From NCBI RefSeq assembly GCF_020217485.1, contig NZ_JAEKMI010000001.1:124001-188000 (forward strand): a stretch of DNA of 64,000 nucleotides, given 5' to 3'. This DNA is from Mycobacterium sp. WUMAC-067 (GTDB lineage Bacteria; Actinomycetota; Actinomycetes; Mycobacteriales; Mycobacteriaceae). Below the pieces are notes generated by a model that ran no database searches, had not been told where the DNA came from, and saw nothing but the letters and a program-made list of their open reading frames with translations. A program made the position numbers and the translations under genes. Shown piece by piece: positions 17,120 to 26,454 of the stretch (positions are counted from its first letter, which is position 1; each line of letters starts with the position of its first letter).

Positions 17120-19675
17120 ATGAGTAGGCCTGCACCGCCCGTGCTGACGGTTCAATCGGAGTGGTCACAGCGCAGCTTCGCGCCGGGCCACGATGTGGTG
17201 GTCGGAAGTGACCTCCGTGCCGACATGCGCGTTGCCCATCCACTGATCGCCCGCGCCCACCTGCTGCTGCGCTTCGACGGGTCCAAATGGATCGCGATCG
17301 ACAACGGTTCGCCCTCCGGCGTTTTCGTCAATGGTCACCGGGTACGGGTGGTCGACGTCCACGACCGTCAGAGCATCAACCTCGCGAGGCCGGACGGGCC
17401 GCGCCTGAGCTTTGGGATCGGTCGGCACGACGGGGCGGTCGGCCAACTACCACCCACCCTCGAGGCGGCACCGGTGATCGCGCCGCCGGGCGGCCCGAGG
17501 CCTTCTCGTCCGGAACCGCCACGGCGGCCCGGCATCTCGCCGCCCCACATCGCGCGACCGCAGCCCGCCCCGCCGCGCTATCCGCCGCCCGGCCGGCCAC
17601 CGCGTCCTCCCTACCCGGCACCGCAGCCGGTCGGCCCGCCGCGGCCGGCGGGACACCAGCCGCTCACCGAAATAGGGGCAGAAACGCTCGAAGCCTCGGG
17701 GTTCGACAGTGCCAACCTCCGGCGCGCCGTGCAGCGGTCACGATCGAAGCTCGGGGCGCCTCCCGCGGGGGCCGCCATCATCGGTCGCGCAGAAGACAGC
17801 GACATCGTCATCTCGGACGTCCTGGCATCGCGCCATCACGCCTACTTGGTGCCGAGCCCCACCGGCATGGAGATCCATGACGCGCAAAGCATCAACGGGA
17901 CTTTCGTCAACGGCACCCGCATCTTGTCGGCGCCGCTGACCGAAGGTGACGTGGTCACGATCGGCAACGTCGACCTCGTTTTCAATGGCGAAATCCTGCT
18001 CCGCCGCGCCGAAGCGGCCACCCGCACCGGCGGGCTGGAGGTGCGGGAGGTCGACTTTCAGGTCGACAACAAGCGGCTGATCCAAAAGGTCTCCCTGACC
18101 GCCCGGCCCGGGACGCTGACCGCGCTCATCGGCGGGTCGGGAGCGGGCAAAAGCACGTTGTCCCGGCTGATCGCCGGCGCCACCTGTCCGACGTCCGGCT
18201 CGATCACCTTCGAGGGCCACGACATTCACGCCCAGTTCGCGTCGTTACGCAGCCGGATCGGGATGGTGCCCCAAGACGACGTCGTGCACCGCCAGCTCAC
18301 GGTGACCCAGGCGCTGAACTACGCGGCCGAGTTGCGGCTGCCGACCGACACCAGCAAGTCCGACCGCGCCCAGGTCGTCGCGCAGGTCATCGAGGAACTC
18401 GGGTTGACCAAGCACGCCGACACCCGGGTCGACAAGCTCTCCGGCGGCCAGCGCAAACGCGCCTCGGTGGCCCTGGAGCTGCTCACCGGGCCGTCACTGC
18501 TGATCCTCGACGAGCCCACGTCGGGCCTGGACCCCGCGCTGGACCTGCAGGTCATGACGATGCTGCGGCAACTCGCCGACGCCGGCCGCGTCGTGCTGGT
18601 GGTGACGCACTCGCTGAGCTACCTCGATCTGTGCGACCAGGTGTTGCTGATGGCTCCGGGCGGCAAGACCGCGTACTGCGGGCCGCCCGACGACATCGAA
18701 GCCACCATGGGAACCACCAACTGGGCCAAGATCTTTGGGATGGTGGGCGCGGACCCCGACGAAGCCAACCGTCGATTCCTGGCCCAAGCCAAACCGCCGC
18801 CTCCCGTACCCGACGCGGACAAGCCGGCCGATCTCGGTGCCCCGGCGCGCTCCAGCACCTGGCGTCAGTTCTCGACGATCGCCCGCCGCCAGATCCGGCT
18901 GATCGTCGCCGACCGCGCCTATTTCATCTTCCTGGCGCTGCTGCCGTTCGTGATGGGCGCGCTGTCGCTGACCGTCCCCGGCTCGACGGGGTTCCGCGTG
19001 GCCGACCCGAACGGCGACGGGTCCGACGAACCCGGATCGGTGTTGATGCTGCTGACCATGGCCGCCGTCTTCATGGGCACCGCTCTGACGATCCGCGACC
19101 TCATCGGCGAGCGCCCGATCTTTCGCCGCGAACAGGCGGTCGGCCTGTCGACCAAGGCCTACCTGCTGGCGAAGATGGCGGTCTTCTTCGTGTTCGCCGT
19201 CGTCCAATCGGCGATCGCGACCACCATCACCATTCTGGGCAAAGGAGCGCCGACCCGGCCGGCGCTGCTCCTGGGCAGCGCCACGCTCGAGCTGTACGTC
19301 GCCACCGCCGCCATGTGCGTGGCCGCGGCGATGATCGGCCTCGTCCTGTCCTCCCTGGCGCGGTCGAACGAGCAGATCATGCCGCTGCTGGTCGTGTCCC
19401 TCATGTTGCAGCTGGTGCTCTGCGGTGGGATGGTCCCGGTCACCAACCGGGTCGGGCTGGATCAGATGTCGTGGGCGGTGCCATCGCGTTGGGGGTACGC
19501 GGCGCAGGCGTCGACCGTCGACTTGTGGACGATCGAGCCCGGACCGCTCGCCCCGAAAGACCGCCACTTCAAACACACGGCGGGGACATGGCTGTTCGAC
19601 GTCGGCATGCTGGTGTTGTTGACGGTCGTGTACGCGGGCGTCGTGGGGTGGCGCAGCCGGCTCAAGCGCCATTGA
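17120..19675 (+). CDS. FHA-domain ABC transporter, Rv1747-like
   Basis: 851 residues. Two FHA domains (about 22-85 and 215-290) joined by a Pro-rich linker, then an ABC ATPase (about 305-540: Walker A GGSGAGKST 338-346, LSGGQRKR, LLILDEPTSGLDP) and an ABC2-type permease with six helices (about 600-850). The layout is that of M. tuberculosis Rv1747, a PknF-regulated exporter linked to cell-envelope glycolipid. FHA2 keeps GR and SRHH with NG; FHA1 has G29-S30 in place of GR and A44-R45 in place of SR, so it probably no longer binds phosphothreonine. The linker has very few threonines. It converges on a kelch-bearing Ser/Thr kinase. The GTG at 17117 is an alternative start. Confidence 0.9.
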   Translation: MSRPAPPVLTVQSEWSQRSFAPGHDVVVGSDLRADMRVAHPLIARAHLLLRFDGSKWIAIDNGSPSGVFVNGHRVRVVDVHDRQSINLARPDGPRLSFGIGRHDGAVGQLPPTLEAAPVIAPPGGPRPSRPEPPRRPGISPPHIARPQPAPPRYPPPGRPPRPPYPAPQPVGPPRPAGHQPLTEIGAETLEASGFDSANLRRAVQRSRSKLGAPPAGAAIIGRAEDSDIVISDVLASRHHAYLVPSPTGMEIHDAQSINGTFVNGTRILSAPLTEGDVVTIGNVDLVFNGEILLRRAEAATRTGGLEVREVDFQVDNKRLIQKVSLTARPGTLTALIGGSGAGKSTLSRLIAGATCPTSGSITFEGHDIHAQFASLRSRIGMVPQDDVVHRQLTVTQALNYAAELRLPTDTSKSDRAQVVAQVIEELGLTKHADTRVDKLSGGQRKRASVALELLTGPSLLILDEPTSGLDPALDLQVMTMLRQLADAGRVVLVVTHSLSYLDLCDQVLLMAPGGKTAYCGPPDDIEATMGTTNWAKIFGMVGADPDEANRRFLAQAKPPPPVPDADKPADLGAPARSSTWRQFSTIARRQIRLIVADRAYFIFLALLPFVMGALSLTVPGSTGFRVADPNGDGSDEPGSVLMLLTMAAVFMGTALTIRDLIGERPIFRREQAVGLSTKAYLLAKMAVFFVFAVVQSAIATTITILGKGAPTRPALLLGSATLELYVATAAMCVAAAMIGLVLSSLARSNEQIMPLLVVSLMLQLVLCGGMVPVTNRVGLDQMSWAVPSRWGYAAQASTVDLWTIEPGPLAPKDRHFKHTAGTWLFDVGMLVLLTVVYAGVVGWRSRLKRH

Positions 19676-19682
19676 TCCGTCG

Positions 19683-22600
19683 CTAGACGAAGTCCAAGGC
19701 CTCGACCGTCGCGACGGGGCCTTCGTGGGTGGGCCGGTTCGCGCCGCCAATGCAGTACACCGTGTTGCCGACCGTCGCGACCGCCTCGGCGTGACGCGGC
19801 GTCGGCAGCGGGGGCAGCGTGGTCCACTTCGCTTCGGCGATGTCGTACATTTCGGCCACTCCCAACACCTGCGTCGGTTCCTCACCACCGACCGCCACGA
19901 TTCGGCCATCGATGAACGTGGCGCCGTAACTTCCACGCGGAGTTGGCATGTCCACCAACTTTGTCCAGGTGCCCGCTTGGGGGTCGAACCGTTCAAACGC
20001 CGCGGAGTTCTTGTCTGAGGACAGGAATCTCCCGCCGACCGTGTACATGTAGGTGCCATCGGACGCCGCAGCCAGGTGTTCGCGCGGGGTGGGCATGTTG
20101 GCCGCGTCGTGCCACGAGCTGCCGTCGAAGACCTCGGTCTGGCCGACGAGCTGCTTGGCGTTCTGTCCGCCGGCGACGACGAGCTTGTCACCGACCTCCG
20201 CGGCGGCCGGTGCCGCCCGAGCGTGGGTGAGGCCGGCCAACTCCACCCAATGGCCGCCCCGCAAGGCGAACACCTTGGTGGACGCCTGCGTGAGATCGCT
20301 GCTGGCACCCCCGAGTACCACGACCTCGCCGCGATAAGCGGCCGCCGCGGCGTGGTGGAGCGGGATGGGCAAGGGGGGTTGTGCTTGCCAGGCGCCGGTG
20401 CGCGGGTCATAGCTTTCGACCGTCTGCAGCGCGGCGCCGTCGCGCAGTCCGCCCATGATCCAGATCTTGTTGTCGAGCACGGTCCAGGCGGTCATCAGCC
20501 TGGGCGTCGGTGCGTCCGGCAGGGAACGCCACTGTGCGACCGGCTGGGTTAGGCGTGCCGGCAACTGCAACGCTTCGGCCGTCGAGGTCACCTGGCCGTC
20601 GCCGACGGCCGTCGACCCGCCGATGGCGTAGATGGATTTCCCCACCGCATCGACCGCCATGCCGTGGCGCGCAGTTCCCATGTCCGGCAAGGCTTCCCAC
20701 GTCTTCGTTGACAGATCGAGCACCGCCACGCTCTTGAGGACCTGCCCGGCCGCCTGTCCCCCCGCGGCGACCAGGCGCCGATCGGCGATCGCCACGCCGA
20801 AGTCACTGCGCGGCTGGGGAAGGTCGGGCAATTTCGTCCAGGTCTTCGCGGCAGGGTCATACGCCTCGACCGCCACCAGGTCGGTGTTCCCGTTGGTTCC
20901 GCCGACCGTGTACACCAGCTTTCCGTCCGACGCGCCGGCCAGCATCTGTCGCGGGGTCGGGATGGGGGTGCCGAGGGACCAGGTGTTGCCGTCGAAGATC
21001 TCGGTGGAGTTCAGCAGCGCTCCGTTTGCGTCGACACCGCCCGTGACGATGATGCGGTCGCCCACCACGGCCGCCGCCGCTGCCGCGCGGGGCTGCAACA
21101 TGTGGGGCAGCTCGACCCAATGACTGTTGACCACACGCCAAACCTGGTCGCTGGCAACCTTTTGCGCGCCCGTGCCGCGCCAGCCGCCGAGCACAATCGG
21201 GTTTCCCTGCCACGTCACGGACATGGCCTGTTGAACCGGCACCGGGAGGTCGTCGCCGCTCTTCCAGCTGTCGATGACGGGGTCGTACCCCTCGTGGTTC
21301 GCGACGACCGCGTGGTCGCTTCCGATTCCGCCAAAGATCCAGATCGTGCCGTCGGCCTGGGTGGTGGCCGCAGCGTCGCGCGCAATGCGCGCGTTGGTGA
21401 TCGGCTGCCACTTCACCGATGCCTGGCCCGGCTGGCTCGCGGCGGCCGCGGGGTGCCGCTTGCCGTGGGTCAGCAGCACGTAGACGCCGCTGCCCAGCAC
21501 CAACACAGCCACCACGATCCCCACGGCGATCAACGCCGCCGTAACGCGGTTTCGCTTCGCTTGCGACGGCTTGGGCCACGCCACGGCTCCGGTCGCCAAT
21601 GCGCGCGGCGTGCCCGGACCTCGGTCGGTAGAACTCGTCGGCGCGATGGCGTCGGTGACACTTGTCGGTTGGGGGATCGCTTGGGTGGGCTCGGAGGTGG
21701 TCGGGCCGCGCGCGGCAGCGGGTGCGCGTCCCGGTTGCCGGCCGGCCGGTGGTGACGGCGGAAGCGGTGGCGTCGAGGTGGTGCGATTGCCCAGCGCGTT
21801 CATCAGCGAGGTGGCGCTTTCCGGGCCGGCAATCCGTGGGCCCGGTTTGGCAATCCTCGGCGGTCTCGGCACCGGCCGCACGGTGCGTCCCGGACCCGCA
21901 CCGGCGGCGGTGATCGCCATGGAATCGGGCTTTAATCCGTTGCGCCGCAGGCTCTCCTGCAATCCGCGGCCGAACTCCGCCGCCGAGGCCGGCCGCTCAG
22001 CCGGGTCGATCCGCATCGCTTTCTCGACCGCCGAACACACCGCGTCGGGGATCCCATTGGGGCGCAGGTCCGGGACCCGCGTGCTCCTGATCCGGGTGTA
22101 CTGCGCGAGCAGGTCTTCGCCGCTGCGGCGCTCGTATGCAGGGTTGCCGGCAATGAGGGCATAGAGCGTGGCACCCAGCGAGTAAACATCGGTCTCGACC
22201 GTCGCCGGATCGCCGGTCATCACCTCGGGTGCGAGGAAATCGACTGTGCCAGAGAACAACCCGGACGCCGTTTCGTATCCCCCGGCGACGTGTGCCGTCC
22301 CGAAGTCGGTGAGTTGCGGTTCGCCGTAGTCGTTGACGAGAACGTTCGCGGGCTTGATATCGCGATGCAAAGTGCCGGACAGGTGGGCGGTTTCGAGCGC
22401 CCCACACAATTTCACACCGATCCGCATGGCTTCGGGCCAGGCGATCGGCCCCTCCCGCTGCACCCGGAGGCCCAGGGAACCGGCGGCGCAGTACGACATC
22501 ACGATGTAAGGCCGGCCGCCCGCGGTGACGCCGACGCGCAGGATGTTGACGATGTTCGGATGCCCCGAGAGCCCACCCATGGCGTAGCCCTCGCGGAGAA

Positions 22601-22805
22601 ACCGTTCGCGGCTCTCGTCGTCGACGAATGTCGGCAACACTTTGATGGCGACGTTTCGCCCGAGCGCAGTCTCGTGACAGCGATACACCACGCCGGCGGC
22701 GCCTCGGGCGATCTGGCGCGCGTTGTCGAATCCGGCGGCAGCCAACTCCGCGACGATGTCGCTCGGTCCCGGCGCCCGGGGGCGAGCCTTGGGTCTTTCA
22801 GCCAT
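19683..22805 (-). CDS. Transmembrane Ser/Thr protein kinase with extracellular kelch repeats
   Basis: 1040 residues. Cytoplasmic kinase domain (about 26-285): glycine loop ARGAAGVVY, Lys55 in VAIK, HRDIKPANVL at 147-156, DFG 167-169, APE 192-194; all catalytic residues are present and it is an RD kinase. A Pro/Thr-rich juxtamembrane linker (300-415) is followed by one membrane helix (421-446) and an outside region (455-1040) with twelve kelch-type GG motifs such as WIFGGIG, VYTVGGTNG, IYAIGGSTA, IWIMGGLRD, MYTVGGRFL and VYCIGGANR. Twelve blades fit two six-bladed propellers as an external sensor, analogous to the NHL propeller of PknD. It converges with the FHA-ABC gene, a plausible phospho-partner. 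Confidence 0.92.
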   Translation of the reverse strand: MAERPKARPRAPGPSDIVAELAAAGFDNARQIARGAAGVVYRCHETALGRNVAIKVLPTFVDDESRERFLREGYAMGGLSGHPNIVNILRVGVTAGGRPYIVMSYCAAGSLGLRVQREGPIAWPEAMRIGVKLCGALETAHLSGTLHRDIKPANVLVNDYGEPQLTDFGTAHVAGGYETASGLFSGTVDFLAPEVMTGDPATVETDVYSLGATLYALIAGNPAYERRSGEDLLAQYTRIRSTRVPDLRPNGIPDAVCSAVEKAMRIDPAERPASAAEFGRGLQESLRRNGLKPDSMAITAAGAGPGRTVRPVPRPPRIAKPGPRIAGPESATSLMNALGNRTTSTPPLPPSPPAGRQPGRAPAAARGPTTSEPTQAIPQPTSVTDAIAPTSSTDRGPGTPRALATGAVAWPKPSQAKRNRVTAALIAVGIVVAVLVLGSGVYVLLTHGKRHPAAAASQPGQASVKWQPITNARIARDAAATTQADGTIWIFGGIGSDHAVVANHEGYDPVIDSWKSGDDLPVPVQQAMSVTWQGNPIVLGGWRGTGAQKVASDQVWRVVNSHWVELPHMLQPRAAAAAAVVGDRIIVTGGVDANGALLNSTEIFDGNTWSLGTPIPTPRQMLAGASDGKLVYTVGGTNGNTDLVAVEAYDPAAKTWTKLPDLPQPRSDFGVAIADRRLVAAGGQAAGQVLKSVAVLDLSTKTWEALPDMGTARHGMAVDAVGKSIYAIGGSTAVGDGQVTSTAEALQLPARLTQPVAQWRSLPDAPTPRLMTAWTVLDNKIWIMGGLRDGAALQTVESYDPRTGAWQAQPPLPIPLHHAAAAAYRGEVVVLGGASSDLTQASTKVFALRGGHWVELAGLTHARAAPAAAEVGDKLVVAGGQNAKQLVGQTEVFDGSSWHDAANMPTPREHLAAASDGTYMYTVGGRFLSSDKNSAAFERFDPQAGTWTKLVDMPTPRGSYGATFIDGRIVAVGGEEPTQVLGVAEMYDIAEAKWTTLPPLPTPRHAEAVATVGNTVYCIGGANRPTHEGPVATVEALDFV

Positions 22806-22901
22806 TTCGTGGCCTCAACTTCCCAGGCAACTGATGAATCGAGTTAAGGGTAGCGAACATGAGCGCACCCGCTGAACGGTTCCGGCCAGGATCGTCGCAA
22901 A

Positions 22902-22917
22902 GCCTCGGGCCTGAGGC
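22902..22917 (-). terminator. Candidate weak terminator after the acyltransferase gene
   Basis: On the minus strand GCCTC and GAGGC arms with a 6-nt loop are followed by CTTTG. It lies between the end of the acyltransferase gene and the kinase gene, both leftward. The stem is short and the U-tract is only three bases. Confidence 0.35.
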
Positions 22918-22937
22918 AGGGCTCGCAGAACCGTGCG

Positions 22938-25115
22938 TCAGCCGGGCAGAAGCGCGCGATCAGCCAGCGAGCCCATCACCGGCGCCAACTCCCGGGCGTA
23001 TTCGAATGTCAGATGATTGGCGTCGTGGAACACCACGGTGTTGCCCACGATGACCGGGCATCGGTCCAAGGTGCAGAACAGCTCGGTGAGGTCGGCATAC
23101 TGTCCGCCGCCGGCTTTGGTAGCGGCCGCCTCGGCGGCGATGCCCGGATCGTTCACCGCCGTCGATCTCGGCGGCGCGCATGCCGTGGCGTCATCGAGGT
23201 GACCGGACAGGCAGGTCGGCACCAATGCGTGCGGATCCGGGGCCGGCCCGAGCACCAGCACCTTCGCACCGGTGCCGCGCAGCTGCTGGACGAGTCGGGT
23301 CAGGCTGCCGAGCCAGGCGGAGTCGTATGACGTGACACCCGCCGGGAAGTCGTAACGGTCACCGTATTTCCGCCACAGGCTCAACACGACCAACTGTGGG
23401 TGCTGGTTGCGCAGGCGGGCGACGACCAGATCGCGCCACTTGTCGCACTCGGTGAATTCCCGCCGCAGGAACGGGTTGATGATGGGCAGGTCCAGCATCG
23501 GGCAGCCGCCCTTGGTCAGGGTCTCCAGCCGCCAGTGCCGCTGCCCGGTGACCTGCTGGAATGCAGGGATCCACATCGCTGCGGTCGAGTCACCGACCAG
23601 GGCGACGCTGGTCTTCGAGGCTCTGTCGCCGCTGATGCACTCGGGCTGGTCGGCCTCCAGGAAATTCCGCAGGCAACCCTTGAAGTAGGCGGTCGGGTTT
23701 TGGGCCGCCGCACTGCTGATCGACGGGTTGAGATTCGACGGAACTGCCTTGAGGTCGGCGGACACCGCGACCATCGTCTGCACTTGCGCGATCGTGTACT
23801 GCACCGCCGCGTCGTACGCGTCGATGCTGTCGCCCGCCGGTGGAATCGGCCCGCTGACTTTCAGCGCCGCCGCCGGGGCTCCGTGCCCGACGGGGGCGGG
23901 GATCGCTACCAGCAACGCCGCACCCACGCATACCGCCACCGCGGTCGCGACACCACCGAGCAACAGACTGCGGAGCGCAGACCGGCGCACGGAAGCGGCG
24001 AAGCGGAGCGGGTTTTCGACGAAGCGCAGTGTGAGCACGGCCAGGCCGCCGGATATCGCGACCGTCGCCAGCCTGCCCACCAGCCCCAGCGGATGGCCCA
24101 GCAACGGCGGCGCGAGCAACAACACCGGCCAGTGCCAGAGGTACCACGAGTACGAAATCCGGCCGATGGCTCCTATCGGCGACCACGCCAAAAGATGCCC
24201 GCACCCCCGGGTGGGGTCGACACAGCCCGCGCCGATCACGAGCGCGGTGCCGAGCACGGGCAACAGAGCGGCCGTGCCCGGATAGGGCGTGGTCACGCTC
24301 AAGACGGTGCAACCCAGCAGGATCAGTGCCAGGCCTGCCCATCCCACGATCGCGGCGGGCAGCGCCGCCAGCCGGCGCCACTGGGCGGTCGTCAGGGCCA
24401 CCAGGCCGCCCACGGCCAACTCCCACGCCCGGGTGGGCAGTGAAAAGAACGCGACGGAAGGCACGATCGGAGTCGCCAGCAGCGACGCGGCAAACGACAC
24501 GGCCGCGACCAGCCCAAGGGCGAACAAATAAGGCCGCTCGGACGACGGGGCCGTGTCGCGCTGACGCAGCCGCCGGATGACCCAAGCCGTACCGATGATG
24601 ACGGCCGGCCACACCAGGTAGAACTGCTCCTCTACACCCAGGGACCAGTAGTGCTGGAACGGCGACGGCGGCGTGTAAGCAAGTTGGTAGTCGATGCCGT
24701 GAAAGACGAACCAGTAGTTGCCGATATACAGCGCGCTGGCGCCGCCGTCAGCGATGACGCCCTCAGCTTGCAACGGAGGCAACAGGATCGCCGAGGCGAT
24801 CGCGGTGACAACTCCCACCGCGGCCGATGCCGGCAGCAGCCGGCGGGCTCGCGCCCCGTAGAACCGGCCCAGGCGGACGGTTCCCGCAGTGCTCACCTCG
24901 CGGAAAAGCATTCCGGTGATGAGGAAACCGGAGATGACGAAAAACACGTCTACGCCGGTGAACCCACCACCCATACCGGGCACGCCGGCATGAAAGAGCA
25001 CGACGGCCAACACCGCGACGGCACGCAGGCCTTCGAGGTCTTGGCGAAATGCCAGCTTCGGCGGCCGCAGGTCCCGTACTTCCGTGCCGGGGCGGACGCT
25101 CTCAACGTCTGCCAT
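22938..25115 (-). CDS. OafA/YrhL-type membrane acyltransferase with SGNH domain
   Basis: 725 residues. The N-terminal acyltransferase-3 domain (about 22-400) has around ten membrane helices and the catalytic His42 (VLFHAGVPG), plus YLVWPAVII and WYLWHWPVLL typical of the family. An extracytoplasmic SGNH-hydrolase-like domain follows (about 470-725) with VALVGDST and DANHLTF (GDS and DxxH motifs). Such two-domain proteins acylate surface glycans or glycolipids, moving the acyl group from membrane to outside. ATG at 25115 is chosen; a start at 25154 is possible. The kinase gene follows downstream in the same orientation after 132 bp. Confidence 0.88.
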   Translation of the reverse strand: MADVESVRPGTEVRDLRPPKLAFRQDLEGLRAVAVLAVVLFHAGVPGMGGGFTGVDVFFVISGFLITGMLFREVSTAGTVRLGRFYGARARRLLPASAAVGVVTAIASAILLPPLQAEGVIADGGASALYIGNYWFVFHGIDYQLAYTPPSPFQHYWSLGVEEQFYLVWPAVIIGTAWVIRRLRQRDTAPSSERPYLFALGLVAAVSFAASLLATPIVPSVAFFSLPTRAWELAVGGLVALTTAQWRRLAALPAAIVGWAGLALILLGCTVLSVTTPYPGTAALLPVLGTALVIGAGCVDPTRGCGHLLAWSPIGAIGRISYSWYLWHWPVLLLAPPLLGHPLGLVGRLATVAISGGLAVLTLRFVENPLRFAASVRRSALRSLLLGGVATAVAVCVGAALLVAIPAPVGHGAPAAALKVSGPIPPAGDSIDAYDAAVQYTIAQVQTMVAVSADLKAVPSNLNPSISSAAAQNPTAYFKGCLRNFLEADQPECISGDRASKTSVALVGDSTAAMWIPAFQQVTGQRHWRLETLTKGGCPMLDLPIINPFLRREFTECDKWRDLVVARLRNQHPQLVVLSLWRKYGDRYDFPAGVTSYDSAWLGSLTRLVQQLRGTGAKVLVLGPAPDPHALVPTCLSGHLDDATACAPPRSTAVNDPGIAAEAAATKAGGGQYADLTELFCTLDRCPVIVGNTVVFHDANHLTFEYARELAPVMGSLADRALLPG

Positions 25116-25399
25116 GGTCACCAACTGGGTGGACGGAAGACTTTCGCCGAACAATCATGGCTGCGAGGGCGCAGCGATGATCGTTATTCGAGAATGGCAG
25201 ATACATTCGAATCGCGACGGCGGCAGCAATTTGTCGATGCTTGCGCCAATTACCGTCTGCCCCCCTTTGAGCTAACCGTCCCTTCAGCCCGAGGTGACTA
25301 TAGCCATGTCGGCAGACAAGTGCGGATATTCGTCCGAATTGCCTCGCGCTTCGAGGAAGCCCTGGAGCAGACCGACGCTATCGAGCAAGACTGGCAGCT

Positions 25400-25740
25400 A
25401 TGAGTTCCGTAGAAGACAAGGTGCTCCCCCGGCTGCTCCGGGTGCACGACACGGTATATCGGAAGACAAACGGTTGGATCGGTCACCGCACACTATGGAT
25501 ACCGAGCCTGCTGCTGCATACGCCCCCGGCTGGTACCACAACCTGAAAGCCAATCCCAACGTCGAGATCAACGTCGGCCCACGGCGTTTCGCCGTCACCG
25601 CCCGACCGGTGCTGCCCGACGACCCCGACTACTCGCGGCTATGGCAAGTCGTCAACAAGAACAACCAAAACCGCTACGTCGAATATCAGAAGCGGACGTC
25701 GCGTCCCATCCCCATCGTGGTCCTGGAGGCGAAAGGTTAG
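25400..25740 (+). pseudogene. Deazaflavin-dependent nitroreductase (Ddn/DUF385) pseudogene
   Basis: The start codon at 25400 opens a Ddn-like N-terminus (VEDKVLPRLLRVHDTVYRKT, then GHRTLWIPSLLLHT) that runs into a TGA after about 50 codons. The matching C-terminal half (GWYHNLKANPNVEINVGPRR to RPIPIVVLEAKG) is in another frame and continues to 25740. Comparing with the usual family length of about 145-150 residues, roughly 30 residues between the LLLHT and PGWYHN segments are missing, and the deletion shifted the frame. The F420-binding middle segment is lost, so no active enzyme is expected. The coding pattern is otherwise well kept, so decay is recent (or the sequence has an error here). 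Confidence 0.85.
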
Positions 25741-25747
25741 ATCGTTC

Positions 25748-25771
25748 AACCTGCCGTCGTCGAGCAGGTTT
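25748..25771 (+). terminator. Hairpin after the Ddn pseudogene
   Basis: Perfect 7-bp arms AACCTGC (25748-25754) and GCAGGTT (25764-25770) with a 9-nt loop, followed by only a short T stretch. It starts 8 bp after the pseudogene stop and precedes the MPT63-family gene, so it is a plausible intrinsic terminator. Confidence 0.45.
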
Positions 25772-25857
25772 GAAACCCGCAAGTCTGGATACGCCCCGCG
25801 ATATCGAGCAAGCGGCTAGCGCTTCTTGACTGCAGGGACCTAGGGAAGGAGTTCGGC

Positions 25858-26319
25858 ATGATGCTCTCTACGGTTGCCAGGAAAACGGCGGCGGCTGCCG
25901 CCGGCATCGCGACGGCAGGAATCCTGATGGCCACACCGGCATGGGCGGACCCCCAAGTCGTGGCATTCGGCCAATCTGCAGAGATTCCCAGCGCAAACGG
26001 CGCAGAAGCCATCAACTACATCGTGAACAACCTGCAGCCCAGCGGTCACAACGACGGCATCTGGTACTCCGACGTCACGGCCACGGGTGTGCGGGGTAAC
26101 GCGACTCCGGTCATTGCCGACTTCAACGCGCGTGCCGTCAACAGCTCGACCTATGCCGTCATGAAGGGGCACGAAGTCGACGGCCTTCCCAACCAGCCGA
26201 TCGCACCGGGCGCCCAGGCAACCGGGCGGCTTTACTTCGACGTTCGGGGCGGCACGGCCCCGGACAGCGTTGTCTACCGGGATGCCGCCGGCGTCGACAA
26301 GGTCGTCTGGAAGAGCTGA
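25858..26319 (+). CDS. MPT63-family secreted protein (DUF1942)
   Basis: 153 residues. Signal peptide of about 30 residues with a cut after AWA, then a beta-rich domain of the MPT63/MPB63 type (M. tuberculosis Rv1926c): QVVAFGQSAEIPSANG, GIWYSDVTATGVRGNATPV and RLYFDVRGGTAPDSVVYRD. MPT63 is a major secreted immunoglobulin-fold antigen of unknown function. A good AAGGAG ribosome-binding site precedes the ATG at 25858 (a second ATG follows at once). It is monocistronic between two hairpin or intergenic regions. Confidence 0.88.
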   Translation: MMLSTVARKTAAAAAGIATAGILMATPAWADPQVVAFGQSAEIPSANGAEAINYIVNNLQPSGHNDGIWYSDVTATGVRGNATPVIADFNARAVNSSTYAVMKGHEVDGLPNQPIAPGAQATGRLYFDVRGGTAPDSVVYRDAAGVDKVVWKS

Positions 26320-26454
26320 CGACGCGCAAACGCGGTAAGCGACAACACAGCTGAGTTGCGTCCCGACGCAGCCACTTCGGTCCTAGCGCACCGAGCATCT
26401 GTGCTCGGCGATCGGCGCACGCCTGGACGGTCGCCGGCGGTACATCAGGGCACG

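Noticed and set aside
18494..20410. 638-codon minus-strand open frame across the FHA-ABC gene
   Set aside because: Antisense shadow in high-GC DNA; low-complexity sequence rich in Arg, His and Asp, while the plus-strand gene has full ABC motifs.
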